Shown here: positions 7,281 to 15,372 of the stretch, piece after piece
How the letters are laid out: the number at the start of each line of letters is the position of its first letter
Position numbering within the stretch: position 1 is the first letter of the stretch
Program-made: the position numbers and the translations under genes
Origin: Meiothermus cerbereus DSM 11376
GTDB taxonomy: Bacteria; Deinococcota; Deinococci; Deinococcales; Thermaceae
Assembly: GCF_000620065.1 (NCBI RefSeq)
Contig: NZ_JHVI01000026.1
Span: 1 to 51,956, forward strand
Direction of reading: 5' to 3'
DNA: 51,956 nt
The notes under the pieces: model-generated
Databases searched by the model: none
Told to the model about the DNA's origin: nothing
What the model saw: only the letters and a program-made list of their open reading frames with translations

Positions 7281-10043
7281 GTGAGTACACTCTGGCAAAC
7301 CTACCTCGAGGCCCTGCGCCCCCACCTGAGCGGGCGGGACCATCGGGGCAAAAAAGGCAGCCTGCGCTGGCTGGAAGCCGCGGTGGCCGAGCGGGGCGGG
7401 CGGGCGGGCACCGTTCGCAATATTCTGTACAAAGACCTGGGCAGCCCCGAAGAGAAGCTGCGATTGTTTGAAGTTATTTGCGACCTGTACACCGAGTCGG
7501 GCCTGGAGGCCCCCAGCCTGCCCTCGGAGCTGGCCCTCGAGTCGGCCCGGCGGGCTTTGGGGCGCGACAAACGCAGGTTGTTCCGCCGTTTTGTGCGGGC
7601 GCTGGAACAGGGCGACAAACCCCAGATGGTGGTGGTGGGGGGCGCTGCTACCGGCAAAGGCGTGCTGCTGGCTGCGGTAGAGCGGGCTGTACCGGGCTGT
7701 CTGATGGTGAACCTGGGGGGCGAGCTGGCCCAGCACCTGCACCCCCTGGCCGAAAAACTGGGACTGGAGCTCGAGGGCATCCTCTCCCAGCTCTCCCCTA
7801 CCCAGCCCTATGCCCTGCAGGCCGCCCTGCAAGACGAGCTGCGCAACGAGCTGGCTCGAGCTCTTAACACCTTTGGCAGGCCTCTGCTTTTGCGGGCCGA
7901 AAAAGAAGGGCAGATTGGCGGCCTGAGCCTGCGCGATGCCCAGGGCAACCCGGTAGGTCTAGCGGCCTGGGTCGAACCCCTGCTACGCCGCCTAACCATC
8001 CCTTTTTTGGCCGGGCTTTCCGAACCTCCGCCCAACCTGGCCTGGCACCCGCTGTCGGCCCCCAGCCGGGCCGAGGCCCGCCGCTACGTGAAAGACCGCC
8101 TGCCCGACCTGCCTCCCGAGCGGGTGGAAGCCCTAGTCAACCAGGCCGGGCGCAACTTTGCCGAACTTTCGCGGCTGGTCTTGTTGGAAGCCGCCCAGAC
8201 CGAAGGCAGCACCCCCGCGGCCCTGGCCGGCTACAACCTGGCCCAGGACACCACCCTGCGCCCCATTCTGTACGCATTGGCCGTTCTCTCGCCCGAAGCC
8301 GACCCCGGTGTACCGGTAGCCCTGCTGGAAAAGGCCATTAACAAAAGCCTCGAGCGCCTCTCCCAGGCCGAGCGCGCCCTCCTGACCCCTATGGGCGAGG
8401 GCCGGGTACGCCCGGCTTTGCGCAGCCTGCTGCCCGAGGTGCCCGAAAAAGAGGCCCGCAAGCTGCACGCACTGGCCCTGGATTTTTTCAAGGGCGACCT
8501 GTTTCGCCTGCTGCACCACGCCCGCGGGGCCCAACGGCTGGACAAACTGCTCGAGCTGCTCTCACAAGACCCCAGCCGGCTGTCGCTCTTGCCCACCCTG
8601 TGGGCCGAGTCGCAAAACTGGCCCCTGCCAGAGCGCGAGAAACTAGCCATGACGGTGGTGCGCTACCGTGCCGTGCTGGGCCAGTATGCCCACCCCGAGG
8701 CCCTGGAGGCCCTCGAGCTGCTCTTTGCCTCCAGCGACCTCGCCACCCAGTCCTGGGCCAGGGTCAAAGCCGCCGAGGCACGGGTAGACGCCGGGGATTT
8801 CCATGCCGCCCTGACCCTGCTACCCCCTCCCGAGACACTTTCGGGCGAAATTGCAGCCGAGGGGCTTTTGGTCTGGGCCGCGGTCGAGCGCTGGCAGGGC
8901 GATTACGCCCAGGCCGAAGCCTACGTCCAGCAGGCCCTTTCACTGCCCATCCCGCCCTTTCTGGCCGACCGGGTAAGGCTGTGGCAGGGCCTGGTCGCTA
9001 AGGATGCCGGCCGCTTTGACGAGGCCCTGGAGGCTTTGCGCCAGGTCTCGCACGACCCTTTGCTGGTGGGACGGGCCCGCTACCAGTCAGGCGACCTGCT
9101 GCTGCGCACGGGGCGGGTCTACGAGGCCGAGGCCCAGATGCGGCAGGGCCTGGAAGCCCTGGAGTCTTCGGGGGCACCGCCAGAAGAGGTGGCCCGGGTA
9201 CGGGCCCGCTTCGGTACTGCCCTGCGGCGCATTGGCAATTTTGCAGAAGCCGAGAAATATCTGTATCGCTCTATTCACGAAGCCTCCGACGCATTTGTCC
9301 GGGCCCGCGCCATGAGCGAAGCCAGTGTGCTCGAGCTGGCCCGGGGCCGCCCGCTGGAGGCCCTGAACCTGCTGGCCGAGGCCGAGGCTTATCTGCGCGA
9401 CGTGCGCGAACGCCCCGAGGAAGCCCACTACCGCCACCGCCGCACCCTCTACCGCATTGCCGTGGCCTACTGGGTGCGGGCCAGCGGGCTGCCGTATCTA
9501 CCCCCTTATATGGGGGGACAAAAAGCCCCCCAGAGCGAAAAAATTCTGCGTGAACTGCGTCAGGAGCTGCTCACCAAGAAGCTTCCCGGCGACCGCTACA
9601 TCGCCTTAGGCATAGACATCGCCCTCAAGCTCTCCTTGCTGATGCCTGCCGACCAGGCCGAGGCCATGATGCAAGGCTGCTTAGAGCAGAGCGACCCCTA
9701 CTTCCAGGCCCAGGCCCGCCTGGGCTACGCCGAAACGCTGGCCCGGCAGGAGAAGTGGGCCGAGGCCCTGGCCCAGGTGGTGCAGATTGGGGACTTGCAA
9801 GACCCCGGTGTACAGGGCTGGAAGCTGGGCCTGGAAACCCAGGCCCTGTTGGGCCTGGGGCAGGAGGAAGCCGCCTGGAAAAAGCTCCAGTCCTGCGCAG
9901 GGCTACCTGTCCCCTACCGCGCCCAGCTGGGCCGGGTGCTGGGGAAAATCTGGCCGCCCGAGGCGCTGCGTCAGCGGCTAAAAACCCAGTCGCCTCTGGC
10001 CCTCGACGACTGCCTGGCCTTGCATTTGAGCAAGTTCGCATAG
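7281..10043 (+). CDS. Large TPR protein with NACHT/AAA-like ATPase module
   Basis: About 920 aa. The first 80 residues contain a helical unit (GGRAGTVRNILYKD) that could be a DNA- or protein-binding domain. Next is a nucleoside triphosphatase module with the P-loop GGAATGKGVLL (about 119-129) and arginine-rich helices, comparable to MalT/STAND-type proteins. The last 450 residues are tandem TPR-like hairpins rich in Ala, Leu and Glu (e.g. YAQAEAYVQQAL, FAEAEKYLYRSI). Such architecture is typical of signal-sensing STAND regulators, but no C-terminal DNA-binding domain is evident. The frame opens further upstream at a TTG (7206), but that would overlap the promoter, so GTG 7281 is preferred. 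Its last 66 bases overlap the convergent hydrolase gene. Confidence 0.7.
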   Translation: MSTLWQTYLEALRPHLSGRDHRGKKGSLRWLEAAVAERGGRAGTVRNILYKDLGSPEEKLRLFEVICDLYTESGLEAPSLPSELALESARRALGRDKRRLFRRFVRALEQGDKPQMVVVGGAATGKGVLLAAVERAVPGCLMVNLGGELAQHLHPLAEKLGLELEGILSQLSPTQPYALQAALQDELRNELARALNTFGRPLLLRAEKEGQIGGLSLRDAQGNPVGLAAWVEPLLRRLTIPFLAGLSEPPPNLAWHPLSAPSRAEARRYVKDRLPDLPPERVEALVNQAGRNFAELSRLVLLEAAQTEGSTPAALAGYNLAQDTTLRPILYALAVLSPEADPGVPVALLEKAINKSLERLSQAERALLTPMGEGRVRPALRSLLPEVPEKEARKLHALALDFFKGDLFRLLHHARGAQRLDKLLELLSQDPSRLSLLPTLWAESQNWPLPEREKLAMTVVRYRAVLGQYAHPEALEALELLFASSDLATQSWARVKAAEARVDAGDFHAALTLLPPPETLSGEIAAEGLLVWAAVERWQGDYAQAEAYVQQALSLPIPPFLADRVRLWQGLVAKDAGRFDEALEALRQVSHDPLLVGRARYQSGDLLLRTGRVYEAEAQMRQGLEALESSGAPPEEVARVRARFGTALRRIGNFAEAEKYLYRSIHEASDAFVRARAMSEASVLELARGRPLEALNLLAEAEAYLRDVRERPEEAHYRHRRTLYRIAVAYWVRASGLPYLPPYMGGQKAPQSEKILRELRQELLTKKLPGDRYIALGIDIALKLSLLMPADQAEAMMQGCLEQSDPYFQAQARLGYAETLARQEKWAEALAQVVQIGDLQDPGVQGWKLGLETQALLGLGQEEAAWKKLQSCAGLPVPYRAQLGRVLGKIWPPEALRQRLKTQSPLALDDCLALHLSKFA

Positions 10044-10739
10044 AAAGCCCCGCAGGGCCGTGTTGAACGCCCTGGGGTTCTCCAGGTTGGCCAGATGACC
10101 GGCCTCGGGGATGATGAGCATGCGGCTGTCTGGTATCTGGGCGGCCATCAGCCGGGCCTCGGCAGGTGGGGTCAGGGTGTCCTCTTCGCCCACCAGCACC
10201 AGGGCCGGAACCGAGATACTGGAGAGCAACGGTACTGAATCGGTCCGGTAGGCTAGGGCCTCGAGGCTCTTGGCCACACGGCTGGGGTCGGCCTCGAGCT
10301 GGGCCTGCCGTACCCAGGCCACCAGCTCGGGGCGGCGGGCATGGGTGGTAGCCCCCAGGTGCCCCCCCAGGGTGGCCTGGGGGAAGAAAGGCATACCCTC
10401 CTTGCGCACACGCTCGGCCTGCTCCAAGCGCATGCGGACGCCCTCGGGGGTGTCGGGGGTGGCCCGGGTGTCGGCCAACACCATCCCCGCAAAACGCTCG
10501 GGCTCGAGGTTCCAGAGCCTAAAAATGAGGTATCCCCCCATGGAAAGCCCCACAAACACTGCCTTCTGCCAGCCACGCGCGTCCATCTCGACCAGCACGT
10601 GCGCGGCTGCTTTTTCTAGGCTCTCAAAACCCAGGATATCGGGCAGTAAAACGGGGTGGCCCTCGAGGAGTTTTAGCTGCGCCTCCCACATGGCCGGGCT
10701 ATAGGGAAAAGCATGGAGTAAGACTACCGGAACGGACAT
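9978..10739 (-). CDS. Alpha/beta hydrolase
   Basis: 253 aa with a standard alpha/beta-hydrolase core: LLHAFPYSPAMW (oxyanion region, about 7-18), nucleophile elbow GLSMGG (about 64-69), acid in VGEEDTLTPP (about 197-206), and histidine in PEAGHLANLE (about 221-230). It resembles small esterases and 3-oxoadipate enol-lactonase-like enzymes; the substrate is unknown. The C-terminus runs 66 bases antisense into the end of the TPR ATPase gene. The last 20 residues (QGQAVVEGQRRLGF region) are therefore constrained by both genes and probably are a recent extension after loss of an earlier stop. Confidence 0.85.
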   Translation of the reverse strand: MSVPVVLLHAFPYSPAMWEAQLKLLEGHPVLLPDILGFESLEKAAAHVLVEMDARGWQKAVFVGLSMGGYLIFRLWNLEPERFAGMVLADTRATPDTPEGVRMRLEQAERVRKEGMPFFPQATLGGHLGATTHARRPELVAWVRQAQLEADPSRVAKSLEALAYRTDSVPLLSSISVPALVLVGEEDTLTPPAEARLMAAQIPDSRMLIIPEAGHLANLENPRAFNTALRGFLCELAQMQGQAVVEGQRRLGF

Positions 10740-10766
10740 ACCTAAAGCATAGCGAAAAGGGCAGGG

Positions 10767-12047
10767 TCAGGTTTCCCTCTCTAAAGCCTTCAGGGAGGCC
10801 TGGTACAGTTTATCGATGTCGGTCTCCCCTGTTTCGAGCTGGTGGTCGTAGGCGGCCTGAAGCATCCGGCTGAAGATCTTGCCAGGCTGGTGTCCCCGCT
10901 CAATTAGGTGGCGACCTAGCAAAATGGGCTTTACCGGTATGGGCTGGGGTTCAAAAAACTTCCAGGACTCTTTGGGCCGACGCTCGGCTCCGTCCGCTTC
11001 ATAAAGGGCTTTCAGGGCAGGCAAATGCGGCCCGGCCTGGGCCTGAAACTTGCGGATGGCCTGAGGGGTGGGCCTGGCAAAGACCGGCACCATGTGTAAA
11101 GCGGTGGTAACCACCAGCTCGTCCCGCAGGTGGTTGGGCAGGCGCAGGTCGCGGGCAATGCGGGGGATCAGGGCTGCACCCACCCGCTCATGGCCGTGAA
11201 AGCTGTACCAGCCCTCGGGCCTCCATTGGGCGGTATCTTTTTTGCCGATATCGTGCAGCAGGGCGTGCCAGCGATAGGGGGGCGCGGCCCGATCCACCAC
11301 CTGCAACACATGGGTCAGCACGTCCCCTTCGGGGTGCCAGCGGGGGTTTTGCAAGAGCAGGTGAGTATCTTCGAATTCGGGGATAAGCCGCTGAAGAATA
11401 TCGAGATCGTATAAGTAGCGCAGGAACCGGCTAGGAACACCGTTCTCAAAAGCCTTGTTGAACTCCGCCGTAACCCGCTCGATGGCTACGTGGGAAAGCA
11501 CCTCTGGCGCAGCTTCACGGGCGGCCTGTAGGGTGGCCGGTTCTATCTTAAAGCCATAGCGGGCAACAAAGCGACCGGCCCGGATAACCCGCAGATAGTC
11601 CTCACGAAAGCGCCGGCGAGGTTCGCCCACGGCCCTGATCAGGCCGGCCTCGAGGTCCTGCTGTCCCCCATAGGGGTCAATCACCCGACCTGAAGCGTTC
11701 ATGGCGATAGCCCCGATGGTGAAATCACGCCGGGACAGGTCTTCCTCGATGCTTTTGCCCCAGGCCACCCGGGCCCTGCGACCAAAGGTTTCCACGTCGC
11801 GGCGAAAGGTGGTGACCTCGTAGGGGTGGTGGTCAATCAGGATTGTTACGGTACCATGTTCGATTCCGGTGGGAATGGCCTCGAGGCCATGGGCTTTGGC
11901 CAGGCGCATCACCTCCTCCGGGGGCGCTGAAGTGGCAAAATCCAGGTCTTCGGGCTTCTGGCCCATCAAAATATCGCGCACCGCACCCCCCACCAAGTAG
12001 AGGTCGGGCAAAAAAGAAAGCTTTTGCAGTATGGGGCGAAATTCCAT
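10767..12047 (-). CDS. cca: Class II tRNA nucleotidyltransferase (CCA- or CC/A-adding) with HD domain
   Basis: 426 aa. The head is a class II nucleotidyltransferase: LVGGAVRDILMG (19-30) followed by EDLDF with D34 and D36 as metal ligands. The flexible-loop and template motifs follow: EEDLSRRDFTIGA (101-113) and REDYLRVIRAGRF. A C-terminal HD phosphohydrolase domain is present (H246, HDIGK at 265-269). The family repairs or builds the 3' CCA of tRNA. In some Deinococcus-Thermus-related lineages CC- and A-adding activities reside in separate proteins, so which activity this one has is open. It is transcribed with the neighbouring minus-strand genes but with 27-80 nt gaps. Confidence 0.85.
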   Translation of the reverse strand: MEFRPILQKLSFLPDLYLVGGAVRDILMGQKPEDLDFATSAPPEEVMRLAKAHGLEAIPTGIEHGTVTILIDHHPYEVTTFRRDVETFGRRARVAWGKSIEEDLSRRDFTIGAIAMNASGRVIDPYGGQQDLEAGLIRAVGEPRRRFREDYLRVIRAGRFVARYGFKIEPATLQAAREAAPEVLSHVAIERVTAEFNKAFENGVPSRFLRYLYDLDILQRLIPEFEDTHLLLQNPRWHPEGDVLTHVLQVVDRAAPPYRWHALLHDIGKKDTAQWRPEGWYSFHGHERVGAALIPRIARDLRLPNHLRDELVVTTALHMVPVFARPTPQAIRKFQAQAGPHLPALKALYEADGAERRPKESWKFFEPQPIPVKPILLGRHLIERGHQPGKIFSRMLQAAYDHQLETGETDIDKLYQASLKALERET

Positions 12048-12127
12048 AGACCTTCAACGCATATCTTCGACAGGCCAGTCCGCTGGCTACTCTACCAGTG
12101 ATTTTCCTTTGCGCCATCCGTCGGCGC

Positions 12128-12910
12128 TCAAGCCCACCCCGCCAGCAGGTCGTCCACCGGCATGGCCGGGAAAGCCCCCCGCAGCCCGCCCAGCACAAAG
12201 GTCTCTTCTTCCAGGATACCCGGCCAGTCGCGCAACAGCTCGGCAAAGTTTTCCTCTGGCCCGGCCTGGGAAGCATGGGCCAACACGGCCGCCCGGATGG
12301 TCTCGGCATAGGGGCGGACATCTACCCTTACCGCCACCGAGCTGGCCGAAACCCCGTAGCGGTCGGGGTCGAAGCGGGTCTGGGCCAGCCGCTCTTTTGA
12401 ACGCACGGGGAAGAACAGGCGCAAAGGTGGTGCCGCCATGCGGTTGCCCGCCCGCCAGAAAGCGCCCAGGGTGGCGCGGTGAAGGTGGATGTGGTCGGCA
12501 TGGCCGTAATAACCATGCGGGTCGAACCCAATGACCACCTGCGGTTCTATCCGGATCAGGTGGTTCAGAAGGGTATCTTCGATCTGCTGTAAGTCCTGGT
12601 GGATAAAGCCCGCAGGGTTGGCCAGGGCCACCTCGAGCGGATAGCCTGAGTCCTGGTAGTTCAAAAAGATGGGTGGGCGTATCCCCAGGATGGCGCAGGC
12701 GGCCTCGAGCTCCTTCTGGCGCAGCTTACCCAGGGCCTCGCCTTTAGGGTATAGCGCAGCGTCAATGGCCGGGTGCCGGATGCGACCCTGCTCCCCGCGC
12801 GTAGCGCAAATCAGGTAAACTTCGTGCCCTAAAGCGGCATATTTGGCAAGGGTTCCCGCACAGAAAAACGATTCGTCGTCGGGGTGGGCGAAGATGGCGA
12901 GTAGACGCAT
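12128..12910 (-). CDS. PIG-L family zinc deacetylase
   Basis: 260 aa with the LmbE/PIG-L signature. The zinc-binding HPDDE (9-13) follows a short beta strand, and the second histidine motif is HGYYGHADHIH (about 132-142). These enzymes remove acetyl groups from N-acetylglucosamine-type substrates. In the bacillithiol pathway the member is BshB, and Deinococcus-Thermus bacteria do use bacillithiol, but nothing nearby ties this copy to that pathway. TAGACT lies nine bases upstream of the ATG on the minus strand, giving a plausible promoter. Confidence 0.85.
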   Translation of the reverse strand: MRLLAIFAHPDDESFFCAGTLAKYAALGHEVYLICATRGEQGRIRHPAIDAALYPKGEALGKLRQKELEAACAILGIRPPIFLNYQDSGYPLEVALANPAGFIHQDLQQIEDTLLNHLIRIEPQVVIGFDPHGYYGHADHIHLHRATLGAFWRAGNRMAAPPLRLFFPVRSKERLAQTRFDPDRYGVSASSVAVRVDVRPYAETIRAAVLAHASQAGPEENFAELLRDWPGILEEETFVLGGLRGAFPAMPVDDLLAGWA

Positions 12911-13049
12911 ACAGGCCCCAGTCTAAAATACCGGCTTCACAGAGATGCCTATCCACCGCGCCTGGGCCAGGCGCCTTCCCTGCGGCCGGGTTTATCTGCG
13001 CCCACACCCAGGCTTTTTGCACACAGCCTTCGGCCAAAACCAAAACGTT

Positions 13050-13066
13050 GCGGGTCTTTGACCCGC
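13050..13066 (-). terminator. Probable terminator after acyl-CoA synthetase gene
   Basis: Directly after the stop codon, on the minus strand, GCGGGTC-AAA-GACCCGC forms a 7-bp GC-rich stem followed by AACGTTTTGGTTTT. The T-tract is interrupted, so efficiency is uncertain. Confidence 0.5.
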
Positions 13067-14656
13067 CTATGACCCCTGGGCACGCAGCTTGAAGCGCTGG
13101 ATCTTCCCAGTGGTGGTCATGGGAAGCTCCTCCACAAAGTGGATGGCTCGAGGACAGGCATACTGCCCGACCCGGTTACACACCTCCTGCTGCAGGGCCT
13201 GCACCAGCCGCTCGTCCGCATTTTGCCCTGGGTGCAGCTTGACATAAGCCACCACCCGTTGGCCCCGTTCGGGGTCGGGCTGGCCCACCACCGCCGCCAT
13301 CGCCACCGCGGGGTGCCGGAGCAGGGCCTCCTCTACCTCGAAGGGGCTGATGCGATAAGCGGCAGCCTTGATGAGGTCGTCCTTGCGGGCTTTGAACCAG
13401 AAGTAACCCTCTTCGTCCCGCACCGCCAGGTCGCCGGTGCGAAGATAAGGCCCGATGAACTTCTCGCGCGTAGCCGCTGGGTTGTTCCAGTATTGCAAAA
13501 AGGCCACCGGGTCGGGAGTCTTCAGGGCCACCTCCCCGACCTCGCCGGGGGGTAGCGGGTTGCCTTCCTCGTCAATTACCACCACCTGATGCCCCGGATA
13601 GGGCTTCCCCATCGAGCCAGGGCGGATGGGGTCCACCCTATAGCTATTCCCGATCAGCAGGTTGGCCTCGGTCTGGCCGTAGAATTCGTTCACCAGAAGG
13701 CCAAAGTTCTCCCGTGACCACGCCTGTAGCTCCTCACCCAAGGGCTCACCGCCGGCGTGGATGCTTTTTAGCTGGGGCAGCTTGGCAATCGGCCCCAGCC
13801 CACGCAACAGCTTGAGCGCAGTAGGGAAAAGAAAGGTGTGGGTCACCCCTTGCTGGCGCATCAGCGCGAGGGCCTCCTCTGGGTCGAAGCGGCTGGCCCG
13901 GTAGGCTACCACGGTGTAACCGTAAAACCAGGCCGGAAACAGCACGTCCAGGAGACCACCGATCCAGGCCCAGTCGGCGGGGGACCAGTAGACCGCCTCG
14001 CTTTCGGGGAAGTTTGAGTAGAGGTAAAAGCCCGGCAGGTGCCCCAGAAGCGCCCGCTGGGCCAGCAAGGCGCCTTTGGGTTTGCCGGTGGTGCCGGAGG
14101 TGTAGATCAAGATGGCCGGGGCCTCGGATGGTGTGGGGGTGGGAAGGAAGTGGGCCGAGGCAGCCTGGGCGAGGGCCAGCAGTTCGTCGGCGTAGATCAC
14201 CCTCATCCCTTCTGGCAGGGCCTCCTGAAGGGCCTCGAGCACCGCCCGCTCGGCTATCAGATAGCGTGCACCGGAATGCTCGAGGCGGTACTGCAGGGCA
14301 TCCTGCCCAAACAGGGTGGAGAGCGGCAAGGCGATGGCCCCCAGCTTGTACACCGCCAGGTGCGCCAGGGCGCACTCGAGGGACTGGCGCATCAGAAGCC
14401 CCACCCGCTCACCGTCCTTCACCCCCAACCCCCTTAGCGCGTTTGCCAGCCGGTTCGACCACTCCCGCAGCTCACCGTAACGAACCCGCCGCCCACCGGC
14501 TTCGATCAGGGCAATTCGGCTTTGGTGGGCTATCGCGACCCGGTCTACCGTATCGGTCGCCAGGTTGAAGCGCGGCCCGATGGTCCAGCGAAACTTCCGG
14601 GCCAGCTCGTCCCGTGGGAGAGGCTCGAGCTGGTAGTGAGTAGGTTCAACCCCCAT
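13067..14656 (-). CDS. AMP-forming acyl-CoA synthetase
   Basis: 529 aa, ANL superfamily. Motifs in order: the phosphate-binding IYTSGTTGKPKG (about 189-200), AGGEPL (about 305), YGQTEANL (about 326-333), the adenosine/ribose-binding RTGDLA (about 409-414), the hinge ARKDDLIKAAAYRISPFEVE, and the C-terminal TTTGKIQR with the catalytic lysine. The layout and hinge are closest to medium-chain acyl-CoA/acetyl-CoA-like synthetases; which acid is used cannot be told. The enzyme forms an acyl-adenylate and then the CoA thioester in the cytoplasm. It is the last gene before a hairpin terminator. It is probably alone, since the region upstream is a repeat-filled gap. Confidence 0.88.
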   Translation of the reverse strand: MGVEPTHYQLEPLPRDELARKFRWTIGPRFNLATDTVDRVAIAHQSRIALIEAGGRRVRYGELREWSNRLANALRGLGVKDGERVGLLMRQSLECALAHLAVYKLGAIALPLSTLFGQDALQYRLEHSGARYLIAERAVLEALQEALPEGMRVIYADELLALAQAASAHFLPTPTPSEAPAILIYTSGTTGKPKGALLAQRALLGHLPGFYLYSNFPESEAVYWSPADWAWIGGLLDVLFPAWFYGYTVVAYRASRFDPEEALALMRQQGVTHTFLFPTALKLLRGLGPIAKLPQLKSIHAGGEPLGEELQAWSRENFGLLVNEFYGQTEANLLIGNSYRVDPIRPGSMGKPYPGHQVVVIDEEGNPLPPGEVGEVALKTPDPVAFLQYWNNPAATREKFIGPYLRTGDLAVRDEEGYFWFKARKDDLIKAAAYRISPFEVEEALLRHPAVAMAAVVGQPDPERGQRVVAYVKLHPGQNADERLVQALQQEVCNRVGQYACPRAIHFVEELPMTTTGKIQRFKLRAQGS

Positions 14657-14780
14657 AAAAACCCCCGATTCCCTTCCCTGGAGGCCTGCACCTCCCAGTC
14701 TTACCTGCTGTACTCAGGCAACGACCAGCCAGCCCCCGTGGAAAAGGTCTGTCGTAATTTTACCCTCACCACAGGCCACA

Positions 14781-14955
14781 CCGGACTTGAAAAGGTAATC
14801 TTCAAACAAAAGACCTTATGAGGCTATCTTTTTGAATCCTACGGTTGCTGAGCTGGTCGAAGCAGAGCACACCCCTCGCTGCGCTCGGCGAAAGCAGCGT
14901 ATCCCTTCCAAGGGGCGGTATCGCCCCCCGCGATGCGGATAACTTCGGTCGGGTT
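14781..14955. repeat. Dispersed repeat R1, copy b (inverted relative to copy a)
   Basis: Same blocks as 3811-3922 in the opposite orientation: 14796-14807, 14820-14840 (21/21 identical), 14864-14907 and 14943-14955. They are separated by extra segments such as 14841-14863. One terminal inverted repeat has decayed. Between the acyl-CoA synthetase start (14656) and 15057 there is no gene; this repeat, plus the inverted repeat at 14959-15015, fills most of the interval. Confidence 0.75.
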
Positions 14956-14958
14956 AAG

Positions 14959-15015
14959 TTGCGCCAGGGTAGATTGGCAAAACCCGCGGTATGAGTCTAT
15001 GCGTACCTGGCGCAA
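14959..15015. repeat. 10-bp inverted repeat
   Basis: TTGCGCCAGG (14959-14968) is the exact complement of CCTGGCGCAA (15006-15015), with 37 bases between. It could fold as a hairpin; no T-run follows on either strand. It borders the R1 mosaic. Confidence 0.5.
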
Positions 15016-15089
15016 TTCCTAAAGCGATCTTTCAGAACAGCATCTTGCATTTCAACTATGGAGATACTTGGTTCGCCACCAAAGGGTGT

Positions 15090-15160
15090 CGAACTAGCCG
15101 AATCTGGTATTACCATAGCCAGTGCTTCAGGTGGGGGCCCCAGCAAAAAACCTCATGACG
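15090..15160 (+). repeat. Repeat junction: R1-associated block plus partial R2 copy A
   Basis: 15090-15112 is the inverted counterpart of 3768-3790 (one mismatch). Immediately after, 15124-15160 starts GCTTCAGGTGGGGGCCCCAGC and ends CTCATGACG. This matches, in shortened form, the right half of the R2 element found at 23431-23530 and 29686-29812. It lies at the broken 5' edge of the methylase fragment. Confidence 0.65.
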
Positions 15161-15372
15161 CCCTATGCCGTACTCTGCTCCTGATGCGCGAGGGCAAGCA
15201 GGCTATTATCGACTACCTGGGGGAGGTGGGCTACCTGGAAAACGAAGCTTTCTGGAAGGTGGCACAGGCCCTGGTCGAGGTAGGGCAAAGCAGCGAGGAA
15301 GGCCGAAGCCTCCAGGAGCTGCTCTCGGTGCGCCAGGGCTTGCCCAAGCCCAGCAGCGTGCAGCTTTTGTAA
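15151..15372 (+). pseudogene. C-terminal fragment, possibly of a DUF1156 DNA methylase
   Basis: A 104-codon frame could start at 15058, but the first 30 codons run through repeat sequence. Only the part from about 15151 looks like protein: DALCRTLLLMREGKQAIIDY, then GYLENEAFWKVAQALVEV, and a charged tail. This resembles the extreme C-terminus of large DUF1156 adenine-specific DNA methylases, which often end with a helix preceding an AFWQ-type motif. No upstream methylase domain exists in the window, so it is a remnant left where a repeat inserted or a deletion ended. Assignment is tentative. It stops one base before the convergent glucosidase gene. Confidence 0.4.
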
